Below are positions 1 to 14,000 of a stretch of DNA of 64,000 nt, piece by piece (the stretch's first letter is position 1; every line of letters begins with the position of its first letter). The notes under the pieces are model-generated. The model did not search any database and was not told where the DNA came from. It saw nothing but the letters and a program-made list of their open reading frames with translations. The stretch covers positions 31,611,323 to 31,675,322 of the forward strand of contig NC_044924.1 in NCBI RefSeq assembly GCF_003576645.1, written 5' to 3'. Made by a program: the position numbers and the translations under genes. The stretch comes from Ipomoea triloba. Its lineage: Eukaryota; Streptophyta; Magnoliopsida; Solanales; Convolvulaceae.

Positions 1-428
1 TTTTTTTTTTTTTTTTTTTTTTTTTTTGGTTTTAATTATAGAATTACAACGTAGAATGAAACACAAGCATATAGTTATGAATCTTCTTCATAAAGAAAGC
101 ACTTGAAGGCTTTGTAACGAACTTGTATTACATGGTTATAAATGAGCCCCATGAGGAGTATTTATAGTCATTCTACCTCCTCAATAGACCGTAGAGATTT
201 ACTTGATCTAATGGCTAATAATCTAGTTCTAGAACTTTCCCTAATTCTCTACACAAACAAAGGGTTCCCTAATGTTCTAGAATATTTTATATATCTCTAC
301 TACCCCTAGTGTTATGTATATGTTTGTAGAATATTCTACCAAGTATGAAATGCTATGTACAAGTGCTAGAAAAGTCCAGAAAGATGTAGCAAACCTCAAA
401 ATGTGTAGCAAAGTGCCCCGCTCGTTAC
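1..428 (-). mobile_element. LTR-like repeat fragment
   Basis: This stretch has no coding potential. Read on the minus strand it starts TGTAACGAGC near 428, has a good TATA-type promoter motif (CTATAAATACTC, near 160-172), and ends in an A-rich tail that is the T run at 1-27. Together these resemble a retrotransposon LTR or retroposon piece. No partner LTR or target duplication can be seen because the window begins here. An intron of the neighbouring DHHA1-type gene is the alternative. Confidence 0.3.
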
Positions 429-501
429 ACTTAGCTTAGCAGAGTGCCAGAGACTCCGATGATATATGCAAGAGATAATTAGACTACTCTAGTGTCAAGC
501 A

Positions 502-1102
502 GTATTTGCATTATCTTATTATATTCGGCAAATGATACTATAGTAGTGCTTAAGCAGAATCTTGGTTGGATATGTGGCAGGAGGATTGGAGCTGTTGTAT
601 ACAAGGTACCTGAGCTTGAAAATGACCAAGTGTTGAAAATCAGCCTAAGGAGTGTTGACATTGAGGATACAACTCCCATTTCTCAGGTTTGGCTTAATTT
701 TTTTTGGATCAGTATGCCCTTTTATTTTCTCTTAAGGAGAAACTTTTCCTGTTTATAAGCTAAGCTTATTTAATCAGATTATTGGGATCATGGGTTACAT
801 GATCAACGTTGTAGCAGCAAAGATTATGGATTTTCGATTTCACAACATGTTTTAGCTTATTTAAGCCAATGATTTATAAGAAATCGGAGTAGATTATAGA
901 TAATTCAGAGTCCATGTTCATAACAATAATCATAATTCTAAATCATAATGGTGATTTTTGTTAGGAATTTGGTGGTGGTGGGCATCGCAATGCTAGTTCA
1001 TTCATGTTAAAATCTGCCGAGTTTGAGAAGTGGAAGGTTATCAATAGCACAAGTGAATACCTCGTGGCCTGGCCAAAAAATAGCACAAGTGAATGCATTT
1101 AA
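502..1102 (+). pseudogene. DHH/DHHA1-type phosphoesterase, 3' part (partial gene or relic)
   Basis: Two exon-like blocks are seen. Block one (about 502-686) encodes VLKQNLGWICGRRIGAVVYK and ends at a GT donor after TTSQ-like ISQ. Block two (965-1102) follows an AG acceptor and encodes EFGGGGHRNASSF, then stops at TAA 1100-1102. GGGH followed by R/N-A is the signature of the DHHA1 domain that follows the DHH phosphoesterase domain in exopolyphosphatase or NrnA-like proteins. The N-terminal DHH part and a start codon are absent from 1-500. They either lie left of the window across an intron holding the LTR-like repeat, or have been lost. The C-terminal tail is only about 30 residues past the GGGH motif. 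The family call is fairly secure; whether it is functional is unknown. Confidence 0.5.
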
Positions 1103-2029
1103 GCACATATGTTTCAGCTTTTGTTGGACTACTACCTTTGGGCATTCTTCAGATGTTAGACCTTTACTGCTTATGTTGTTGGCCAAGCAACATGTGAAAG
1201 TGATATAGTGAGCTTGCACAATATTGAAAAGATTAGAAGGGCAATTTAGAAAAATGAAGGCATCAGCCAAGATTAGGCAGGCAGGCAGGCTCCTATGAGC
1301 AATTGAAAGAAATGGTACAGGCTTGTTTGAATTTATTAAAATACATTATTGTGTGACAGACATGTTATGCATCATTCTACTGCTGCTTTCTTTGTATCTC
1401 TGTGAAGAAGAATCCACTTGCAAGGGAAGTTGTATTCATAGCTGATTGTAAGGCTTGGCTCTCCTCGCCCCTTCCTTTCTTTCTGATGTGATTGTAGGAC
1501 CTGGTTCTCCTCGGCCCTCACCCCTTTCTTTCTGATGTTATTGGGTTGGATATTGCGGCTTAAGTTTAATGTAGTTGTTTGGTTAAAAAAAAAAAACGCC
1601 TGCATATGCATGTGGGTGTGGCTAAAAGCGAAAGGCACTATTGAGGAATACCCCATATCCTCCTTTAAAAATACGGAGTAATATTTTGGTGAAAGAAAAA
1701 CATAGGAATTATTTATTGCCGATTATGGTTTACTTGGTTAGGGTGTTTGGACAAGAATGAGTTTTTGGAGCATCCTTTTCCCATACAAAACAAAATAATA
1801 CTCCGTCTAATGGTAAAATTGCTCAAAAAGGAATAATAATTACTTGGTAATAAAAATACTAATGGAGTACAAAAAGCAACTAATTATAAACAGGTGCCCC
1901 CTAATTATAAGTACAAGAAGACTGATTGCTGAACCAATGCAATACAAATTATATGAACACACACCCACACACTAGTAGTTAGGGATTAGGAAAACTTAAA
2001 AGCAAACAAAACAACACTACTACAAGAAG
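1103..2029. other. Intergenic, SPIKE1 3' flank
   Basis: No convincing ORF. The stretch before 2030 contains the presumed 3' UTR of SPIKE1 (minus strand). Around 1440-1550 there is a short imperfect duplication of a CTCCTCGCCCCTTCCTTTCT-like segment (second copy near 1508-1540). Nothing else is supportable. Confidence 0.5.
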
Positions 2030-5000
2030 TTAGAGTTCCGAAAGAATTGCGGGAATATAGTGAGATAACTCAGCAGTGAGAGACTGAAATCCATTGACCA
2101 GCTGTGTGTGAAAATCTTGATCTTCTTCACCAATCAACCGAAAGTGAACTCGTATAGCTCGCTTGCATACAGCCATGAATTCTAGAAGAGCAGCAATAAG
2201 TTGCTGCAGCTCCTGTGAGCGCAATCTCGTTGCAGGCTCCCCAGAAAGAAATGCAGTACAAACACTAAGGACTCCACTGTTCACCTGTACACATGCAGCA
2301 AGCAAATGATTAAGCATTGGAATATCCCCATAAAGTAAATCACTGTATAGTCAATAAGAAAATCCTAAGTACATTGTGGACATGCAAACTCACTTGAACA
2401 GCAACAGAGCCTTGGAGTATCCTCTGTAAGCTCTGCAGACGGGGAAGTTGGTCACCTTCCGAACTGCGAGGCTCTTCAAGTTCATTCCGTAATGCAGCTG
2501 TCCGCGTTTCAATCATCCCAATTGCATTCTCAACTGGGGAAAACTCAAGTGATTCTGATTTGATAACCAAAAGCCGGTTAACGAGGGCAGGGAAAGATCC
2601 CTCAGTTTGCAGAACTGTGCGCCGCTTCCACTGATCTTCCAGCCCTCCTTGAGTCTTTCCATTTTTAGTGAATGGAGTATCAAACAAAAAGCGATCAAAA
2701 ACTCGAGCTCTAACACTTCCAGTTGAAAGTGAGAATATTCTTTCCCGTCTGCTTCCAAGATCTTCATCTTCCATCACTGGATCAACTGCAGTTATCTGCA
2801 AGTAGCACACTCCAGCCTGCAACTCCTCTGCTTTAACTTGTCTAGAGTCGGGTATTATATGCAAAGTAGTCCCATCCATTCTCGACTCGTATATATGGCT
2901 AAGTTTCTCCATTATGTCACCCAACCTTACATCTCGAGGCTCTCTATACACATATTCTTTCTTATCCAGCTTCCCAAATTTTTCACCATAAAATCCTACT
3001 CTATAGTATGTTGCATCTGTGAAAGGTATAGGACTTGACTCCTGCTCTAGGATTGACTCATAGATGTTAGTGAGCATAGTGTGGCACTTTGCTAGCTGTC
3101 CATAAGCCTTTCTGCTTTTATATACTGGAATTACAAGTTCTAGAATGCTTGCACAGAAATGGTAGAGCTCAGCTTGAGAAAAAAGCTTATTTGCAAGCTG
3201 CAGATATTTGACAGCAGAATCCACAGTTAGTTTTGAAGCACCATATCCTTCTACTTCAGCAGCTGAGGCCTCAGAAGTGATCTCACTGCTAACCATGGGG
3301 CAGATTTTGCGTAATGAGCTCACATGATCCTTGCTCCACACACCATCATTCCTACTCACAAGGGCCTGGGGATAATTGTCCAGATTCAAATCAGCATCAC
3401 TGCATAACATATATATATATATGTAATCATGCTTTGACTCCTAATTGCCAATGTAGTTTCAACAAGAAGCAGTCTATTTTCTGTAAATTTCAAATTGAAG
3501 CCCTACTAGACTTGATCATGTGAAAATGTTATCTTAAGTTTCTCAAACCAAAACATGACTTTGATTTTGAAAACCAGGTAATAACTCCATGAATTAATTA
3601 AATGAAAATTGAGTTATAAGGATGTCGGAAATCCTATATGTGGACAGTGGACATCAGATGCATCACCTTCATCCATCATCATTTGCATAGATGATATCTC
3701 TGGTTTGCCAGAGTACAATGTATGGGAAATACATCATAGTCAAAGAATGTAAAGTGAAAGTTGGAGGCCTTCCACCCACAAATTGAAGTTTAAGAAAGCT
3801 TGAAATGGATCAAAGAAACTACTAAGCCAAGCTTTTTTACCTGCATCACAACACCTGCAACAGCAACAGCACATTGTGCAGCTTCAGCCCAAGACTGCAT
3901 CTCCTGATGTGCATCACATAAATGCAGTAACCACATTATGTGAAGATCTGGCACAGGTGCAAATGCCATTGCTAGTTTGTAAAAACTCTCAGCAGCTGCA
4001 TATCTGTCTACATTCATTACAGATGCCTGTAGAAAGAAAGGGGCAAGTGCAAGAGGACACAATTTGAGAGCATATAACCAGCAAACCATATTCATGTCTA
4101 GATTAGCAATGTTGAGTACTAAGGTGATTAAGGAGGTCATGATGTACCATAAGGGCATGTTCCAGGCTAGCATCAAGAGCCATTAGAAGACTGTCAGAAA
4201 GATGTTTCACTTCCAACCAGGACCACCGGTTTTCTCCTAATCCTTCTGGAGAAGCAACAAGTGCATTTTCTGGAAGCCCACACTCCACTAATAAGCTGAG
4301 GCTCTTAGATTCATCAGCCATCTCCTCCAGTGATTTTCGAAGCCGACGGGCCTCTCCGCTCTCTTCAAGCGTTCCATCTGACTTCATCTGTGTTACTTGG
4401 ACTTCAGACATCAACTCTGACAATGTAATAGTTAACATGACTCTCAATCTTGCTGTTTGTGTAAAGCAAGAGAAGGAGCTCTGAAAAAAAAAAAGGGAGC
4501 CCTTTTACTGAAGGATCATGGGAGAGTGAAATAGTTCAAACATTGTTAATTTAATTCAAAACACTTACACGAATAAGTATCTGAAGCCCAACAACAGCCT
4601 TTTTCCTAATATTGTCATTTCGGAAAACAGCAAGCCGTAGTAGATGGAAAGCAATTTGCTTCAAGAAGCGGTCATTTTCCCTTGCCATGAGAGTAGCCCC
4701 ATGGAGTTCAAAAACACTGTTGAACACTGGAAAGAGAGCTTTCCAGAAAGAGAGTGGTTGATTGCGTGAGAAGACATTCATAAATATGGATGTGATACAA
4801 TCAAGTTTTCCATAATCAGTAGCAATGCTATGAGAAGCAGCAGTCCTTGAAAATTTATCAGTGACTTCCAACACTTGTAGGCTGACAGCTGCACTTACAT
4901 TCTCCTCCCAAAGTTCCTAAAGTATTGAAGTTATTAGCAGATGGAAACTAGTGTATAACAGATAATGATAGATAGATAAAGAAACAATTGGTTGAAATTA

Positions 5001-8000
5001 CATCAGTAACAGCACATATACTTGTCTATAGCACACACACTGACAGATGTGCAAAGATATATGCAGCCATAGGCATGTTAATATCCATACTACCATTAAG
5101 TTCAAGACTTACCAGTTTTTGCCTTAATATTGGGTGCAAAGATTCCCTTAATGCTTGTGCTGAAGCCCCAATTCGAGAGGACTGGGCTTGAGCAAGTGCT
5201 TCTCTTAAAGAATATGGCTGACTAGGTGAACTTAGCTGTGAATTAACCCTTTGCCACAAATAACCATTCTCAGGTGTTCCCTGCTGCTGTATTTTAAAGA
5301 GTCTAGATGCTTAGTGCTAATTGAAAAAATAAAAATAACAAGGAATAAAGGCAGAGAGCAGCATTATGAGTGTTTCTATGTCATAAAAATGAATCATACT
5401 CTGACTTCTTGTCGTGCAGCGTCAGACAGGTACTGGTTTATTGCAGGTGAAAGTCTATCAGAATACTTTGGTGATGCAGGGCCTTCCCCCACCACACTAC
5501 GAGAGCTACTGGCCACAAGTATGCCATCAGTGGGTTTTCTATGCTGCACAATCACGTTAAGAAAATGTCAGAAACACCCGTATCAAGAAACTCAGGCACC
5601 AACAACAGCAGAATACCACTAACTCAACTAGAAAATTCAAAATTAGCTGCAGTGAACAACATTGTTTATACTTCTCTATTCAAATCTATGACGTGCAAAA
5701 TTCATAGTAAGCCCTCAAGGCTCAAGCTAAACTTTCTAAATAAATTTAAGCCAAGTAAATTTTACTCCATCTCTTTCTATCCTAAATAACTTCACAATTT
5801 AGTTTCTCTCTCTCTTCCTTTCCAAAGTAACTCAAATCCAATTAATTTCTACTCTATCTCTCTCTATCTCAATAACAGCAGAAGAATGACACAGGAGTAT
5901 GCATCAGTAGTTGGATGTGCAAAAACTAATTGCCTTGAAAATAAAATTGTTAAAACTTTGATTATATTCCACCTGACAACAAAAACTAGTTTCTTTTATC
6001 CCACTCTTCACTGTAGCTTAATTCTTTTAGCAAAAAAGTAGTGTAGTATTTCCAATTATTAATTTACAGAGCATGCAGGTATATAAGAGTAAGGCACTAC
6101 ATTGAATCTCACAACCTTAGGATTCATCAGGAACACCAAACCCACTCATGTCCAACTGCACAATGTTCCAAAACCTCCAACTCAATAGATTTTCATAATA
6201 AACCATCAGGCATTATCAAACAATTTTTAGAATTAAAATCACATTTGGATTGCCATACAGCACCAGCACACTGGAAGGCAAACAAATTCCACAAATGATA
6301 AGCCAAGACAAGTGAAAGCAACACAAATATTAAGTCAATATCAAGCAAAACTTCACAGAATTGTCAGCAAGTGTGTATGCATCAACCTCAAAATGCATAA
6401 GACATTCTTCCAAGAGTTTGAAAAACAATCTGGTACGAGCAATACTTTGCTGCCAAGCTTTAACAAGTGATGAGTCATCCAAGTTGCGTACTATCTGCAG
6501 AAAAATGACGAGGACTTCACGCTTTTCAATTGCGGCCAGATTGTAGAATACAGGCATCTCATCTAGAACCTGCATGAACACAATGAAGAAAATACCCAGA
6601 TCTTATAGCTCAAAAAACATAGACCATAAAATTCAAGGAAGTTAGACAGGGCATGGAGTTAACATAGAATACAGAAATACTCGAGTATGAAATTATCAAA
6701 GAGGTCACACCTGGCCAACAAGTGGAAAATATAGCTGGGCAATGTATAGCTTATCTTCTGGCTTTTGGTAGCGGACATCAAACTCATGCTTACACATTAG
6801 GACCACTAAAATTCTAGCTGCCTGCAAATACATGAAAGCAATGCAATCCCAGAGTGAGGAGTCTGTACTCGACAATATAATTGCACCCTTTTGCATTAAC
6901 ATTTAGCTTGCACAAAACAAAGAGACAATCGAATTAATAGAACAAATATGACATCAACATATGGCAGACTGCTCACTTTTGCCCGCATTGATAAGTCTTC
7001 ATGATCCCAAGTAAGGAAAATCTCTTGAATCAAGATAGATGATAGGTAATTCCTGCAATTTTCAAGATCAGTTAATGATAATTGGTAATGAGCACATAAG
7101 AATATCTACAATTATAAATCATAGGTTATGATTATGAAGGCACCAGAACCACATAAAGCAAAGCCAGTCTCAGAGAATTAATATCAACAAACAAAAAGCC
7201 TCATTAGAACAGCAAATTTCAAGGTTGACTTTGTGAGCTGTGATTCCTATTAGCAATATGCTCCAAGAAACATCATTTGATCCTTTACAATTTTGATGGA
7301 GGAGTACTCAAAATTTCCATCCTATTTGGACTGAATTAGGTCACCAGTCCCATGATAATTAGGATGTCACACTTAGTACCTCATTGGTTTGAAACTCTAA
7401 CACAGATCCGAATTATAAGGTCCAAAGTTTAAACTTAAATAACTTCATATTTCTATTTTTTTGAACAGAAGTGGTTGATTTTTCAAAGAACCTGTAAACT
7501 AGAGCAATAGATTTTGTCATGTGATGAATGCATGATTTTGCATTTTTAGCTATCCATCCAACAAAGAATAGTCAACATCTTCTGGTCAAATTTTCATTTT
7601 TAAAAGAATACTTTGAAAAGGAAAAGTCAAATTGGTTTCATATTTTGCATTTAATTTTCCAAGGAAAAGTAACGACCACATAGATTCACAGACTGTATAG
7701 TCAAGGAATCTATAGTAGCAGTATCAACTAACTACAAACCACCCTCTGCTACATTGCAATTGTGGCATTTAATCCTTATATGTTTGTGATACAGCTTATC
7801 TGGAATAAAAGAAATTACAGAACATTGATGGGCTATGATATACTTTTAACATCTTTAAAGATAAAGTTGTATATAATTATTCTTTTGGATTAATGGGAAA
7901 CCATTAAGTGACTTCCTAGATATGCTTAGCTTGTATAGTCTTGTTTTGCTTGGAGGCCATTGTGTATCCATTATTCTATTCAGGGCGATATCCTTGGTGC

Positions 8001-11000
8001 CTGCTTAATTTAATGTCTTTACTTATCAAAGGATAAATAAATAAATGAAATAACTAAATAGATTATTTTATCCATAAAATGACTAATGTGAATATTCTAT
8101 TAAAAAATTTACAGGATGATAAAGCAAATTTGAAAATTTACCTATCTGAAGGATCCCTTCCAGGCATTTCCACAAAGAGATCATGATCGCATAATATCTG
8201 GAGAAATGTTAGCTTGCAATCATGCAGCACTGATTGACACACCCCAGAGAACTTATCAAGGTACAAGGACACCTGATGAGGAAGAGACAAGCCAAATGCC
8301 TTTAATTGTAGGTAAGCAAAACAAAACAAAAAGTGACTATCAAATGGAACAGAAATATATAGGACAATGAGTTTGGCGTTGATGAAAGAATGGAGGAAGA
8401 AGGAAAAATGCTTCTCCTAAAAACAAAGCCTAGACTTTTAGGAGGAAAGTAAGAAGCGAACCTAGGACCTTAAGTTCTTGAACAAACTTGAAAAGCAAAA
8501 TGGTCATTCATTAATAGTGAGAAGAGACCATCTAGCAATGACTTGGCTACCAGGTAAGCAATAAATTAAACAATAATGAAAATAATGGGAAATATCCTGC
8601 TGGTGAATTCAAATGAGCATGAAATTGCAATATGCATCCCATGTGAAAATTTTTAATCTGCATCTGCACCAGAACTTTTCCACATGTGATGGAGCAGAGA
8701 TGCAGAATACAGCTATGTTATAAGAAAAAAGTCAATTCCCAGAAGAACCAAGAATGACGCATACCAGTTCAAAAACTTGGCGAGGCTCAATGATTGACAA
8801 GAGATCATAACAAAAGAAAGCCAGGCTGCTGTTTAACTGTTTGGCTAAGCTTAGACCCTTCTTGCAACGTTCATGAACTTCCGTTAAAAGGCAATCATAT
8901 AATTGTACAATACACCTAAAAACGCCTTCTTTCAGTTGCATTGGGGGCACATCTTCACCTGTGATCAAAATGTGAAAGAAGAGAGCTAAAAATGCAATAC
9001 AGGATGTTAGAGATATAAGGGTTAGTTGAGATATTTACTCTTAGCCCTAGGTTTTAGTGTTAGTAACATGTGGCTAGGGTTAGTTCTAAACTAGTATATA
9101 TAGCTCTACTCTCCTGTACATTTACACACAGAAAATATATACGAATACTTAGTTTTGTTATTCTATTGTTTAACACAGGATAAATTCAATTATAACAGAG
9201 GCTAGCACAGATAAAATAGTCCTTGAGCAAAAAAGGGAAAACTGCTTTGCAAGAAATTTTCTCACTTTTCATAACTAGACCAAGGATGACATTAACTCAC
9301 AGTTGGAACCCACGGAAGTTAATATCTCAGGCAATGGAGCATGCTTCACCGGTCTAATTTATCTTTCAAATTGAAATCGATAAGTGAAAGTTTTCAAAAC
9401 ATCCAATTAGATCATCTTTTCATTCACACAATGCAAATGCATAAGAGTCGAGACAAAACTAATTGAATTGTTAAACCACTCCAAACAAAGAGAGCCAAGG
9501 CAGATACACACAGTGTTCAGTCACAGTGAGAACATACCTGATGGAATATTGTGATAGAATAATCGAGCCTGTTCCAAAGCCATTGACTTGACAATTAACT
9601 CCAGAAAAAACCAAGCCATTGCCAAGACATCATCATATACAGGTCCAACACGATAGCCTTTTGCCTAGAATGCAATTTATGAGGTTTAAATTCATAAGAG
9701 CATTCGGCAACAAAGTGAGAACTCTCAAGGATTAAAAGATGTGATGTTAACATTTGGTTGAGGTGATTTTTTAAATATTCAGTGCTTCAATACTTTCAAG
9801 GTCTATTTCAGCTTGCAATACCATTACTTGAATTTCTCATCTACCAAACTTCACTTACGTAGCAAGCTATCTCTTAGTGAACAAAAAACATAATTAATTC
9901 ATCTAGGTGACTAAGTCTAAATGTGGATATGTATCTGCTTTACTACTCTGAAAGCATAACTATTAAACAAATGTAAATGACATCATAGCAATTTACGAAG
10001 TAGTTTTTTTCTTCTGTTAAGAAACAATGAGTTGAGAGGTATGGAGCACGGAAAATATCAATGACCCACTGCTAAGGCAGAAGGTCAATGTATTAAGCAA
10101 GAGATAAGAGTAGAACAAGAAATAAGATAGATTGAAAACTTGTTACTTGACTACTCATAGAAAGCTTTCAATAGCCCTTGTATTCATACGCTTGAAAGGT
10201 AACAGAAGAAACTCAGCATATTTAGCCATGTGTCAATTTAGAAACTATGATTCTTCAAAGAAACCAATGACCCTTGAGCTCACAGCATGTGTAAACAAGA
10301 AATCTACATATCTTTAAGTTATCCAACATCTTCCTTTGATATATTTTATTGACAAGAACTCCAAAAAGCTAATCATCCACGTGAATTATTATGAATGCAA
10401 AATATCTTGCAAAAGAGAAACCTACAGGCTACAGCATAAGAAACTTACCTTACTCCGAGCCAAACTTCCCCAGACTGTTGACAGACCGGGATAAACTGGT
10501 GGTTGGCGATCATCAAAATCGTCAAAAGCATAGTCTACGTAGTTCACTAGGAAAACATTTCTTTCAGCTTCATCAACTGACTCTTGCTGCACCCTAAAAA
10601 ATACTGCCCAAGTATTAGGCATAGAAAACTAGCCCTACTTAAAAATAAAAGCCCAACAAGATATGATGCAAATCCAGAACTCCAAAAGCACATATGCAAG
10701 ATGCACCTAGTGATATCTCAATTCCTCTTAACCATACTCACAAAGAAAACAATAGTCCTACAAATATTGACAAGTGTACCTTGTTAAAATGTTAACCATG
10801 GCTCTGAAGGCTGCAACCTTAAGAAGTAAATGCAATAAAAAAAAAAATTAAGACTTAGATTTTAAGAAATGTATTATGGATCTGAACAGTTTATAAATAA
10901 TGAAGGAAGAAGAGAAAGAAAATAAAAGAATTAAAGAAGCCAGCTATTTTACAAAGATAATCATTTAGATAATTACTAGCAAATTCTGTTAGCAAACCTG

Positions 11001-14000
11001 AAGGGTTTCTCCACCATTGCTTATGAGATGAAGAAGCATATTTAAAATTGGATACAGAAATTGAAGCAAAGCTGTAGAATCAACATTCTTCAAACTGTTA
11101 ATGGCCTGCAACAGAATTACAGAATTTTAATTTCTCATCATAAAGTTGGGCAGAGAAGCCAGTAAATACTAATTATTAACTTAAGAAATAATACTCTTAT
11201 TTAGTTCTTCCACAACTCAGCAGATACACTACAACAAAAATTCATTCAAGTGCATTGGGAAAATATAAAGTTTAAGCACTTACATCTGTCAGTGTGTTTA
11301 TAAAGGAAGGTAACATAGACAGAAACTAAATAACACCAAATTCTAACTATGCCCCTCAACTTAAATTTCAGAAAATTCAACGTAGAAAAAATACTGATAG
11401 AAAGAGAAGCCATGAGAAGAATGGACTACAGTAGTAACTCTTAGGTTCCCAAAGAACCACTGGCCCCTTTATTCAAGTCCATAAATCAAAATAATATGAA
11501 TAGACTATATACAAATCTAAACAAATTTTTAGCTAATATTTAGCTAAGGATGTGTATATTGACTATAGCATGTAACCTTCCCATGGTTTCTAGATTAGAA
11601 CAATAATATCATGATTCTATTAATTAAAACATTTTTTTAGTTATTTAGTTTTACCATGCAGTCTAAACTAATTCTGAGAACTCTATAATTTATTCAAGTC
11701 CATAAATCAAAATAATATGAATAGACTATATATCAGAACTGAAAATCTAATCGAATTTTTAACTAATATTTAGCTAAGGATGTGTATATTGACTACATTC
11801 TAAAGTTATGAAGTGTAGCATGTAGCCTTCTCATGGTTTCTAGATTAGAACAATAATATCATGATTCTATTTGTTAAAACGTTTTTTTAGTTATTTAGTT
11901 TTACCATACAGTCTAAACTAATTCTGAGAACTCTATAAACTATAATTATAATTATAATTATAATTATAATTGTAGACAAAGTATCTCAAGTGCATAAGAT
12001 CGTCTGTGGATGCCTCATTCTGATTATACTAAGAAAGATGGTTAAAGAGGTAAGCGGAGTTTTTGGATATTATTACAGCCTTTTCAAATCTGTAAAAGAA
12101 CAGTATGTCCATTGACTCCATTCGTCTATAGCAAGTCTTTTCATTTGTTATGTGCAAGTTGGACAAGATAACAACCATATACGGATATACCAACTGCACA
12201 TGGATGATAGCTCCATAGTTATTTATCTTTTGATAGAAAGTAGCTTTATTAGTGTTCAGGTTATAATTCAACTCCTTTATATACCTAATATCAACAAGAC
12301 ACTGTTTTAAGAAGATTTTAGGACAGTTCTGAATTCTTCACAACTGTCAAAACACTTTATTCACTTCCTCAATCTACCACTTAAACATTATTATTCAGTT
12401 CAAGTGTTCAACAACTCCTTAGAATGAAGAAGAAATGAGAAAAAACTATTATTCATTTCATGATCATTAGAGCTTAACTTGAGAACTCCAAATGCTCGCA
12501 TGTGAATAGTGAGTGTAGTGCATCTGGTGAGCCCCATGTATCTACGGACATGCCTGGGTGTGTAGTATTATCCATAAATTTGGGTACAGCTACAGACAAG
12601 CATATGTCTGTGTCCAAGTAAATAAACATGTACCTCAAGAAGCTCAGATCCCCACGGTGGACTTGTTCGAAGAGTGTGCCTGTCATATTCAAGGAAAAGA
12701 TCCCTAATTCGCTCACTGATAGGGTATAAAGAGGAACATAGTCGTAAGCGGAGCTTGAAAATACTCTTGCCATCCTCTATGTAATCCAACCTCTCCTGAG
12801 AAAGAATTCAGAAGCAAAGATGAATTGATAGACAAGTTAGCAAGAACAAACCTCTCCTGAGAAAGGATTCAGGACTCAGGAGCAAAGATGAATTGATATA
12901 CAAGTCAGCAAGAAAAAATAGAACAAAATGATTCTTACAGTAGCAACTGTAATGAGGACACCTAAACAGATGCAAAAAATCCAACAGAATTGGGACATAA
13001 AAGAAGAGTTTACATGACTACAATGAATTTGCAGCCTACTTATGATAACTTTTTGGGGTGTTAGAATAGAAAATAAAAGTGAGACAGTCATAAGAAATGC
13101 ATATAATATCATGAACCCTGGTGCCCTAAAGCAGAAGTTCATCAAAGTTGATGAGGGAAATGAGGGGAGAGAAAAAAAAAATGAAGAGTAAGTCTAATTA
13201 AATATGCTGGACAGCAGTCCAAAGACTTGCAGGGGAAAAGAAGGAACCCAACAAACTACTGAAGACACACCTTGCCACTGTCTTGGAGATAATGAGGAAC
13301 TAACTCCTTCATAACCGGTAAGGAGATCTCAGATTTGAGCCTGAATTAAGGAACACAAAGTCATAAAACTTGTCTTTAAAGATACGAATTAGAGTATGAG
13401 TTTAAATTGTCAAAATTTATATTAGTTAGAGACAAACAGAAGAGCTAAAAAGCATACGGCAGAATAGAAATGCTATAGTAACTTTGCAACTATTATGCAA
13501 ATTTTTAAAGTAAAACTATTATGCCATTAACTTGTATCTATGGAATCTATAACCTCATTTTCCTCTACAGTTGAGTGAGGAACAATGACACATTGGAAAA
13601 ATAAAAAAAAAATAAAAAAAATCTTTTAAAAAAAATGAAAATAGCCAGTAATTCCTCAGAACATTGAGTGATTCACTATGAAGGTGCTTAAGGCACTTTC
13701 TCTTATAAATGAAGAACTCAACTATTCCCAGAGAAAAAGAACTTCCAAAAAAAAGAGGAAGCTCTCACAGATAAGCATATATAATTTTTTGCTTGAAGTA
13801 TCATATACAAGCTTTATGGCAATAACAATAACATATGTTAGCCATTTAATAAAATCCTTAGATAGAATTACAAGGTATAGGATTTCGCAATAATACTGCT
13901 AGAGAGAGTAAGTGAGAATGGTTTTAGATAGGAAAACTTTCTTCAAAGCTATATTTAAGTCCAATGAGGTTAAGAAACAGGGGGATTCTACTGCTACTTG

